Shown here piece by piece: positions 1-4,785 of a stretch of DNA of 6,510 bases. Each line of letters begins with the position of its first letter. Position 1 is the stretch's first letter. Under the pieces are notes generated by a model. It was not told the origin of the DNA and made no database searches. It saw only the letters and a list, made by a program, of their open reading frames with translations. The stretch comes from Bifidobacterium breve (GTDB lineage Bacteria > Actinomycetota > Acidimicrobiia > IMCC26256 > PALSA-555). The stretch covers positions 1 to 6,510 of the forward strand of contig CAMDCC010000179.1 of assembly GCA_945889545.1 (NCBI GenBank), written 5' to 3'. The translations under genes were made by a program, and so were the position numbers.

Positions 1-46
1 CTGCTCGAGTGAGTACGCGTCGTCCTGGTGCGACGTTGGAGATCAC

Positions 47-123
<77 letters not shown>

Positions 124-135
124 TTGGGGAATCCG

Positions 136-166
136 AGTGTAGAGCGCCCCCCGTCGAACCGACCAA
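136..166 (-). promoter_or_regulatory. Candidate promoter of tRNA-Pro
   Basis: On the minus strand a -10-like hexamer TACACT (136-141, fitting TAnnnT) lies 12 nt upstream of the mature tRNA 5' end. This would give a leader of about five nucleotides, usual for a tRNA. A weak -35 candidate TTGGTC (161-166) is 19 bp upstream, or TGGTCG with an 18-bp spacer. The assignment rests on position and motif only. Confidence 0.45.
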
Positions 167-202
167 GAGAACCCCACCGCCTTCAACGAACCCCCAAGAA
201 CG

Positions 203-251
203 GAGCAAGTGACGCTCTGCCCCCAAATGCGCGGCAAAGCGTCACTTGCTC
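203..251 (-). terminator. Large hairpin, candidate terminator of the ATPase/receiver operon
   Basis: A perfect 14-bp inverted repeat, GAGCAAGTGACGCT (203-216) against AGCGTCACTTGCTC (238-251), is followed inward by one mismatch (217/237), a further 4-bp stem TGCC/GGCA (218-221, 233-236) and an 11-nt loop. It begins 14 nt after the receiver gene stop and precedes the tRNA promoter, the right place for a terminator on the minus strand. There is no U-tract on either side, so it would be a tail-less actinobacterial terminator, an RNA-stabilising stem, or a dispersed palindromic repeat. Confidence 0.65.
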
Positions 252-265
252 GGGGTCTTGGAGCG

Positions 266-643
266 TCAGGCGGGGGCGTGCTCGGCGATCACTCGTTCTG
301 CGGTGCGGCGCAGGGTGGCCGCGTCGACGGGCTTGACGAGCTCGGCGTCGACGTCGGCGCGCTTGGCGAGGAAGCGATCGGCTTCGCGATCGAGCAACAA
401 GAGGATGGGCACCGTGGGCAGTCGTCCGGCCGACGCCTCGAGGTGCAGATCGATCGCCACGGCGATGCCGCCCATGTTGGCGATCTGGAGGTCGAGGATC
501 ACGAGGTCGGGGTGCTCGGTGCTCACGAGGTCGCGAACGTCCTGGCCGCGTGTGGCCTCGATGACCTCTTGGCCCGGTGAGAGGAACGCAGCACGCACCT
601 GGTCCCGAATCCACGGCCCGTCCGACGCAACCAAGATCTTCAC
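266..643 (-). CDS. Stand-alone response-regulator receiver domain protein, degenerate active site
   Basis: A 125-residue cytoplasmic protein made of a single CheY-like receiver fold with no output domain. The GTG start (641-643) is preceded by an AAAGG-type ribosome site, and the receiver's first strand (KILVASD) begins straight after it. The putative phospho-acceptor is D51 in VILDLQIANMGG, and the conserved lysine is K104 in ELVKP. Two hallmarks are missing: the usual acidic pair after strand 1 is S7-D8, so only one acid remains, and the switch Thr/Ser is L84 in PILLLLD. Phosphorylation may therefore be weak, absent, or replaced by another signal. No histidine kinase is in the window. It is the last gene of the operon, 97 bp after the second ATPase, and the hairpin at 203-251 follows it. 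Family assignment is good; function is unknown, with a protein-interaction or adaptor role being inference. Confidence 0.8.
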   Translation of the reverse strand: MKILVASDGPWIRDQVRAAFLSPGQEVIEATRGQDVRDLVSTEHPDLVILDLQIANMGGIAVAIDLHLEASAGRLPTVPILLLLDREADRFLAKRADVDAELVKPVDAATLRRTAERVIAEHAPA

Positions 644-740
644 CAACCTTTGCTCCGCTCCCGCTCCACTACTTCCTCTGCTCCATCTGTTTCCGCTTGG
701 TCCATCCGTTCCGCTCGCTCCGCGGAATGCGCTGCCGAAA
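644..740 (-). other. Purine-rich intercistronic spacer
   Basis: This 97-bp gap between the second ATPase stop and the receiver GTG is strongly purine-biased on the transcribed-sense (minus) strand, with many GGAG/GGAA runs, unlike the adjoining coding DNA. It holds a small hairpin, TTCCGC (709-714) paired with GCGGAA (722-727) around a 7-nt loop, just after the ATPase stop, and an imperfect direct repeat. No convincing promoter is seen, so the receiver gene is probably co-transcribed with the ATPases. Confidence 0.5.
682..715. repeat. Imperfect tandem direct repeat in the spacer
   Basis: On the plus strand TCCATCTGTTTCCGCT (682-697) recurs as TCCATCCGTTCCGCT (701-715), with one base deleted and one substitution, at a 19-bp pitch. 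It lies inside the purine/pyrimidine-skewed spacer upstream of the receiver gene. Confidence 0.6.
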
Positions 741-1877
741 CTAGCCGACGAGGTGTCGACCGACCGCGTCGAGCGCGGCGATGTCGAACACGTCGTGGGC
801 CAGTGACGGCACGAAGGTGACCACGCCTGCGCCGATGCGATCGCCCGCGCGTGCAAGCTCGTCGCGCTCGTGCTGCGCAAGGCTCACGTAGTCGGCGAGG
901 TTCTCGTAGCGCAGCGCCAACCGGGCCGATGCTTCGGTCTCGCCGACGGCGATTTCCCTCCTGCCGATCTCTCTGGCTCGAGCCCGGAGCTCAAAGGGTG
1001 TGGACTGCACGCCGAAGTCGGGGTGCACGCGGTTCACGATCAGCGCGTCGACGCTCAGCTCGCTTTCACGCAACCGCTCTGCGAAGAACTCGGCTTCGCC
1101 CACGGCGTCGCGGCGCGGTGATGTGACGAGCACGAACGCGGTGGTTGGCGCGGCGAGCAGCTCGAGCACATTGACGGCCCTCTCTCGGAAGCCTTGCTCC
1201 ATCCCTTCGAAGGCACGGAAGAAGGCGACGATGTCGTCGATCACCTCGCTGCCGATCACCTTCGCAACCGTGCGGAGGAACGTCTGCACGGCCAGGCTGG
1301 CAAGCCGCAACGACCGACGACTTGGCACCATGAGGAGACGGAAGATCCGGTTGTCGAGCAGACGCGTGAGCCGGGCCGGCGCGTCGAGGAAGTCGAGCGC
1401 GTGACGGGTGGGTGGCGTGTCGACCACGATGATGTCGAAGCCACCTTCGTCGTGCAGCTCGTGCAGCTTCTCCATCGCCATGTACTCCTGCGTGCCCGAG
1501 AGCGCCCCGGCGATGTTGCGGTAGAAGCGGTTGGCGAGAATGCGTTCGGCTTGCTCCGGGCTCTCCGCGTGCTTGTGCACCAACCCGTCGAACGTGGCGC
1601 GCGTGTCGAGCATCAGCGCCGACAACCGGCCAGCCGGCGGTGCGATTCCACTCGGGTCCCACCGGTCGCGGGCGATCTCACGCGCGGTGTCGCCCAGCTC
1701 TTCGAGTCCCAACGTGTCGGCGAGCCGCTTCGCCGGGTCGATGGTGACGACCACGGCGTTGCGGCCCCGCCGCGCCGCCGCGAGTGCGAGCACCGCCGAC
1801 GTCGTGGTCTTGCCCACGCCACCGGTTCCGCAGCACACAACCACGTGTGACTGATCGATGAGCCGGTCGATGCTCAC
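741..1877 (-). CDS. ArsA/Get3-family ATPase, second subunit (signature-lysine-less type)
   Basis: A 378-residue cytoplasmic P-loop ATPase of the SIMIBI class, close in style to M. tuberculosis Rv3680. Walker A is GTGGVGKT (residues 17-24): the nucleotide-binding K23 is kept, but the signature lysine two residues after the first glycine is T18. Switch I is TIDPAKRLAD (45-54), switch II is VDTPPTRHALDFL (152-164), and the base-contacting strand is VNRV (281-284). A hydrophobic helical stretch (about 192-225) sits where Get3 builds its client-binding groove. The Get3 zinc CxxC is absent. I chose the GTG at 1875-1877 because GAGGT lies 7 nt upstream and because it puts Walker A at the same residue numbers as in the partner ATPase. 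It follows that partner through a 14-bp repeat relay of stop-start codons. 'Arsenite pump' would be a misnomer, as no ars genes are present; a role in membrane-protein targeting or stress is inferred from the family. Confidence 0.92.
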   Translation of the reverse strand: MSIDRLIDQSHVVVCCGTGGVGKTTTSAVLALAAARRGRNAVVVTIDPAKRLADTLGLEELGDTAREIARDRWDPSGIAPPAGRLSALMLDTRATFDGLVHKHAESPEQAERILANRFYRNIAGALSGTQEYMAMEKLHELHDEGGFDIIVVDTPPTRHALDFLDAPARLTRLLDNRIFRLLMVPSRRSLRLASLAVQTFLRTVAKVIGSEVIDDIVAFFRAFEGMEQGFRERAVNVLELLAAPTTAFVLVTSPRRDAVGEAEFFAERLRESELSVDALIVNRVHPDFGVQSTPFELRARAREIGRREIAVGETEASARLALRYENLADYVSLAQHERDELARAGDRIGAGVVTFVPSLAHDVFDIAALDAVGRHLVG

Positions 1878-1926
1878 GTTGCTGACCTCATGCTGCTGAC
1901 CTCATGTTGCTGACCTCATGTTGCTG
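1871..1926 (-). repeat. 14-bp tandem repeat, four copies, at the ATPase gene junction
   Basis: On the minus strand the unit CAGCAACATGAGGT occurs at 1926-1913 and 1912-1899 (identical), at 1898-1885 with one substitution, and at 1884-1871 as CAGCAACGTGAGCA (three differences: one in the start codon, two at the end). The first copy overlaps the last codons and stop of the upstream ATPase; the fourth contains the GTG start of the downstream ATPase. There are no spacers between copies. Confidence 0.95.
1874..1919 (-). promoter_or_regulatory. Relay of three 5-codon mini-ORFs joined by ATGA/GTGA stop-start overlaps
   Basis: Each repeat unit supplies a start codon overlapping a stop. The stop of the upstream ATPase (TGA, 1918-1916) overlaps ATG 1919-1917. 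That ATG opens MRSAT, ending TGA 1904-1902, which overlaps ATG 1905-1903. The next ORF, MRSAA, ends TGA 1890-1888, overlapping ATG 1891-1889. The third, MRSAT, ends TGA 1876-1874, overlapping the GTG start of the second ATPase (1877-1875). GAGGT stands 7 nt before each of the last three starts. The frames and overlaps are read directly; that ribosomes use them as a termination-reinitiation relay is inference. AGG and TCA codons, usually rare in GC-rich genomes, occur in every mini-ORF. Confidence 0.6.
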
Positions 1927-2857
1927 GACCGGGCAACGCTGCGACCCCTGAGGCGAACGCGTCGGCGAGTTGCCCCACCTGTATGGGGCCGATCTCGCCG
2001 AACACGAACGGCAGGCTGATCTGTGGGAGCGGGAGCAGGGAAGCCAGTCGCGCCGCCTGCGTCCGCGCGAGTTCGTGCCGTTCGTGACGGAACGCCGCGG
2101 CGGCGTCGAGCGCGGCGGCTTCCGGCGGCGCAGCGAGACCGGCGGCTGCCGCATCCTCGGCCGCGGTTGTCCCCACGAGCGCGAGATCGCCAGGCACGGC
2201 GTTCACCACCACCGGCATGAGCTTCACGCCCACACGGTCTTCGAGTGCGAAGGCGGTGTCGACGAGCTCGTTCACCGGTGTCTCCTCCGGCAAGGTCACG
2301 AGCATCACCCGACACCGCTTCGGGTCGGAGAGCATCTCGAGCACGTCCGCGGCCTGCTTGCGCACGGGACCGACCCGCACGGCGTCGAGCAGACCGCGCG
2401 CCGAGAGCAGGAACGTGATCGCATGCCCCGCCGCGGGAGCGTCGATGATGATGAGGTCGGCCACACCGGTTCGCTCGATCTGCTTCACCTTGCCCAGCAC
2501 GAGGATGTCTTTCATGCCCGGAACGGCCGTGGCGACCACATCGAGCGCGCCCGAGCGGACGAGCTGCTTGGACACCCGCTTCAGTCCGCGATCTTCGAGG
2601 TACTCGAGCAGGGCGTGGTCGGGGGTGAGGGTGCGGGCTCGCAGACCCGGGCGCGCCTCTTGCTCCTCGTACTCGAGGTCGGGGAGGCCGAGGGCAGTGC
2701 TGATCCCCGATTTGCCTTCGACCTCGATGATCAGCACGCTCGCGCCAGCGCGCGCGGCAGCGGTTGCGAGCGCAGCAGTGACGGTTGTCTTCCCGACGCC
2801 GCCCTTGCCGGCAACGATCACGACTCCGGAGGTGGAGCAGAAGTCATGAAGCTCCAT
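1916..2857 (-). CDS. ArsA/Get3-family ATPase, first subunit (canonical KGGVGKT)
   Basis: A 313-residue P-loop ATPase resembling M. tuberculosis Rv3679. The deviant Walker A GKGGVGKT spans residues 17-24 with signature lysine K18 and catalytic-site K23. EVEGKSG (45-51) follows the second strand where classical Get3 has the DPA switch I. VPGMKDILVLGKVKQ (112-126) is a subfamily-type segment. Switch II is IDAPAAGH (138-145), and VVVNAV marks the base-recognition strand. No CxxC zinc site is seen. Start choice: ATG 2855-2857 aligns Walker A with the partner ATPase and lies 7 nt after a TAGCAT -10 motif, fitting a leaderless mRNA; ATG 2861-2863 would add two residues. The longer open frame to 3154 is antisense to nfeD and is rejected. 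Its 5' end overlaps the divergent nfeD start by 12 bp; its stop feeds the repeat relay. Likely pairs with the downstream ATPase. Confidence 0.92.
   Translation of the reverse strand: MELHDFCSTSGVVIVAGKGGVGKTTVTAALATAAARAGASVLIIEVEGKSGISTALGLPDLEYEEQEARPGLRARTLTPDHALLEYLEDRGLKRVSKQLVRSGALDVVATAVPGMKDILVLGKVKQIERTGVADLIIIDAPAAGHAITFLLSARGLLDAVRVGPVRKQAADVLEMLSDPKRCRVMLVTLPEETPVNELVDTAFALEDRVGVKLMPVVVNAVPGDLALVGTTAAEDAAAAGLAAPPEAAALDAAAAFRHERHELARTQAARLASLLPLPQISLPFVFGEIGPIQVGQLADAFASGVAALPGPAT
2828..2837 (+). promoter_or_regulatory. Strong ribosome binding site of nfeD
   Basis: GGAGGTGGAG ends 8 nt before the ATG at 2846 and fixes this start within a frame that stays open far upstream. On the other strand the same bases are the Ser-Thr-Ser-Gly codons (residues 8-11) of the divergent ATPase, so this site and that protein's N-terminus constrain each other. 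Confidence 0.75.
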
Positions 2858-4279
2858 CGCCATGATGCTACGAGGTGCCTCCGCGGCCGCCGTCTGCGAC
2901 GTTTCGGCGCATCCGCATTGCTCGTGCTCGGCGTGATCGGGTTCGCCGGGACGGCAAACGCGGGCAACAACGAGGGACCCGGCATCCAAGTAGTGCAGGT
3001 GAAGGGGCTGCTCGACGCGCCAAACGTGTCGCTCCTGCGCGACACCATCAAGCAGGCGAACGAGAAGCAACGCACCGCGCTGATCGTGCAGCTCGATTCG
3101 CGCGGCGCCATCGCTGACGTGCTCTCTGTTGTGCGGGCGATCAACCGGTCGCATGTGCCGATCGCCGTGTGGGTGGGGCCGTCGGGTGCCGAAGCCAAGG
3201 GCGGTGCGGCGTTGCTAGCAGAGGCGGCGCACGCACTGTTCATCGCCAACGGCTCGACGATCGGGCCCGCGTATCCCGTACGCCTTGACGACACGGCGAC
3301 GCAGTCGATCGCGAGAGTTCGTGCCGAGCTCGTAGTCACGGCGGGAGCGCGAGGGCGCGGTGCCGAGGTTGCGCAGCGGATCACGACCAGCGAGGTGACG
3401 GCGAAGGCCGCGACACGCGTCGGTCTGGTCGACGGATCGCGGCCGACGGTCGGCGAGACGATTGTGAAGCTCGACGGCAAGACGTTGGAGACTGCCGACG
3501 GCGAGCAGGAGCTCTCGACGGCCACGGTGATCGGCAAGGGGCGTGACCGGCGGCGGCAACCGAATCAAGAGGTGGTGTTCGCGACGCTTGGACTCGGCGG
3601 TCAGGTGCAGCACAGCCTCATCAACCCGTCGATCGCATATTTCCTCTTCGTGATCGGGCTCGCGTTGATCGTGTTCGAGTTCTTCGCCGCGAGCGTGGGT
3701 TTCGCGGCCGCGGTCGGTGCGATCTCGGTGATCGGCGCGCTCTACGGGTTCTCCCACCTGCCGGTGCGATCGTGGGCCGTCGCGCTGCTCGTGCTCTCGG
3801 CGTTCGGGTTCGCAGTCGACGCGCAAGCCGGCGGCCTGGGGTTCTGGACCGGCGTCGGCGTGATCACACTGGTGGCCGGATCGTTCGCGCTCTACGGCGG
3901 CTCGTCGGACCTCCACCCCGCGTGGTGGGCCCTCGTCCTGGTGCTGGGCACCGCGATCGTCTTCTTCGTGTTTGCCATCCCGTCGTTCATCCGAGCGCGC
4001 TTCTCAACTCCGACCGTTGGGCGTGAGGGCATGCTCGGCGAGATCGGGACGGCCGAAGTCGACGTGGCCCCCGACGGCGTGGTGCTCATCCGCGACGCCC
4101 GGTGGCGGGCCCGCACGAACCGCGCCACACCCATCAATGCCGGCGACGGCGTGCGGGTGATTGCCATCGAGGGCGTCGTGCTCGAGGTCGAGCCCGAGGC
4201 GGGTGGTGCCCGTGACTACCGAGAACGCGGCCGCCGGAAGAAGGGCGGGGCCGAGCCCGATACCCCGGACGAGGCCTGA
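2846..4279 (+). CDS. nfeD: Long NfeD-family membrane protein (ClpP-like domain, five TM helices, OB domain), putative pseudoprotease
   Basis: A 477-residue protein in full-length NfeD order. An N-terminal signal peptide (Arg-rich n-region 10-19, hydrophobic core 21-36, likely cleavage after TANA, residue 39) precedes a ClpP/SppA-like domain (about 46-200). About five transmembrane helices follow (263-285, 287-302, 308-325, 332-351, 359-379), then the cytoplasmic NfeD OB-fold (about 391-450, GREGMLGEIGTA...GVVLEVEPE) and a charged tail. In active NfeD proteases the nucleophile lies in an A-S-A-G-type motif after PSGARA; here the aligned segment is PSGAEAKGGA (112-121), putting G119 at the serine position. 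No lysine stands where the catalytic base is expected (146-172). NfeD proteins usually work with an SPFH/stomatin partner, but none is in the window. The start is set by GGAGGTGGAG and the signal peptide. It is divergent from, and overlaps, the ATPase operon; whiB follows 86 bp downstream. Confidence 0.88.
   Translation: MKLHRHDATRCLRGRRLRRFGASALLVLGVIGFAGTANAGNNEGPGIQVVQVKGLLDAPNVSLLRDTIKQANEKQRTALIVQLDSRGAIADVLSVVRAINRSHVPIAVWVGPSGAEAKGGAALLAEAAHALFIANGSTIGPAYPVRLDDTATQSIARVRAELVVTAGARGRGAEVAQRITTSEVTAKAATRVGLVDGSRPTVGETIVKLDGKTLETADGEQELSTATVIGKGRDRRRQPNQEVVFATLGLGGQVQHSLINPSIAYFLFVIGLALIVFEFFAASVGFAAAVGAISVIGALYGFSHLPVRSWAVALLVLSAFGFAVDAQAGGLGFWTGVGVITLVAGSFALYGGSSDLHPAWWALVLVLGTAIVFFVFAIPSFIRARFSTPTVGREGMLGEIGTAEVDVAPDGVVLIRDARWRARTNRATPINAGDGVRVIAIEGVVLEVEPEAGGARDYRERGRRKKGGAEPDTPDEA
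2865..2870 (-). promoter_or_regulatory. Candidate -10 element of a leaderless promoter for the ATPase operon
   Basis: TAGCAT on the minus strand fits TAnnnT, and 7 nt separate it from ATG 2857-2855. Transcription would then start at the A of the start codon, common in actinobacteria. No -35 match is seen upstream. The only SD-like GGAGG is 19 nt before that ATG (13 nt before the alternative ATG at 2863), too far for normal initiation. The element lies inside the nfeD signal-peptide codons. Confidence 0.4.
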
Positions 4280-4301
4280 AAGAACAGGACTGAATCCCCT
4301 C

Positions 4302-4331
4302 TTTACGGCGCAAACAGGGCGGGGGTAGCGT
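4302..4331 (+). promoter_or_regulatory. Candidate whiB promoter
   Basis: TTTACG (4302-4307, four of six matches to TTGACA) and TAGCGT (4326-4331, TAnnnT) are separated by 18 bp in the nfeD-whiB gap. The expected transcript would begin near 4338, giving a leader of about 28 nt. Nothing else in the 86-bp gap looks like a gene. Confidence 0.45.
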
Positions 4332-4365
4332 CGGTTCCGAGTTGGGCGGACACCCCGGGGGGAAC

Positions 4366-4686
4366 GTGACCGTTCGTGCCATCAGCCAGATTGGGGAGCG
4401 TGGCGTCTGGCAGCGGCGCGCCGCATGCCGCGGCCCGGAGTCGGTTCTCTTCTTCGCGCCCACCTTGCCCGAGGCTCGGCCGGAGCGTGAGTCGCGAGAA
4501 GAGCGCGCCAAGGCGATCTGCCGCGAGTGCCCCGTGCAGCGTGAGTGTCTCGACTATGCGGTGCGGATCCGTGAGGCTCACGGCATCTGGGGTGGGCTGA
4601 ACGAAACCGAGCGCCGCATGCTTTGGGACCCATCAGCCCAGTACACAGAGACTGAGTTCGCAGAGACTGAGTTCGCGGAGGGTTAG
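4366..4686 (+). CDS. WhiB-family iron-sulfur transcriptional regulator
   Basis: A 106-residue Wbl protein. Four cysteines expected to hold a [4Fe-4S] cluster are present: C21 (RAACRG), C52 and C55 (CREC), and C61 (VQREC), giving C-x2-C-x5-C in the second group. The G-I-W-G-G turn is at 73-77 (GIWGGLNETERR), followed by a short C-terminal tail instead of a long basic one. Such proteins bind the primary sigma factor and DNA and respond to NO, O2 or redox state. The GTG at 4366 is preceded by GGGGGGA (4357-4363) at short spacing; TTG 4342 in frame is an unlikely alternative. Location beside paired Get3-like ATPases recalls whiB4 and wblA, but the FFAPT and REAHGIWGG segments look more like WhiB2/WhiB3-type proteins, so I give no subfamily name. 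The last residues, ETEFAETEFAEG, come from a DNA duplication. Confidence 0.95.
   Translation: MTVRAISQIGERGVWQRRAACRGPESVLFFAPTLPEARPERESREERAKAICRECPVQRECLDYAVRIREAHGIWGGLNETERRMLWDPSAQYTETEFAETEFAEG
4646..4675 (+). repeat. Perfect 15-bp tandem duplication inside the whiB 3' end
   Basis: CAGAGACTGAGTTCG occurs twice without spacer (4646-4660 and 4661-4675). Being a multiple of three it adds one ETEFA block to the WhiB C-terminus without a frameshift. Confidence 0.95.
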
Positions 4687-4708
4687 GCGCAGGGTTAGGC
4701 GCAGGGTT
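4679..4708 (+). repeat. 12-bp tandem repeat across the whiB stop codon
   Basis: AGGGTTAGGCGC occurs at 4679-4690 and 4691-4702, with a partial third copy AGGGTT (4703-4708). The first unit holds the whiB stop TAG (4684-4686) and the second supplies an in-frame backup TAG 12 nt later. It directly follows the 15-bp duplication. Confidence 0.93.
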
Positions 4709-4726
4709 CGGTCGCACGCGCACTCC

Positions 4727-4732
4727 TACAAT
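4727..4732 (+). promoter_or_regulatory. -10 element of a candidate promoter for the MBL hydrolase
   Basis: TACAAT matches five of six bases of TATAAT and is flanked by a short inverted repeat (CTCC 4723-4726, GGAG 4734-4737). No good -35 is present. Transcription near 4739 would give a GC-rich leader of about 47 nt before the ATG, implying that the hydrolase can be expressed separately from whiB. Confidence 0.55.
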
Positions 4733-4785
4733 GGGAGGGTGCAGCCCCCCGAGGCGGCGACTTCCCGTGGCCGCGGGGGTAGCTG

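Noticed and set aside
16..37. Small hairpin CGTCG/CGACG (18-22, 31-35) downstream of the tRNA
   Set aside because: Only five base pairs with an 8-nt loop and no U-tract; too weak to call a terminator.
1871..1926. CRISPR-like array at the 14-bp repeats
   Set aside because: Units are contiguous with no spacers, far too short, and lie in a translational junction; no cas genes.
1970..2845. Upstream extension of the nfeD frame on the plus strand
   Set aside because: It is antisense to the ATPase. The signal peptide and strong ribosome site place the real start at 2846.
741..2857. Arsenic-resistance operon based on ArsA similarity
   Set aside because: No arsB, arsC, arsD or arsR-like gene nearby; paired single-domain ATPases of this kind are Get3-like and occur without arsenic genes.
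2858..3154. N-terminal extension of the first ATPase on the minus strand to an ATG at 3154
   Set aside because: The extra part is antisense to the nfeD signal peptide and protease domain, has no family similarity, and would put about 100 residues before a Walker A that normally lies near the N-terminus.
4342..4365. TTG start eight codons upstream of the chosen whiB GTG
   Set aside because: Gly/His/Pro-rich extra residues unlike WhiB N-termini and no ribosome site; the GTG has a purine run just before it.
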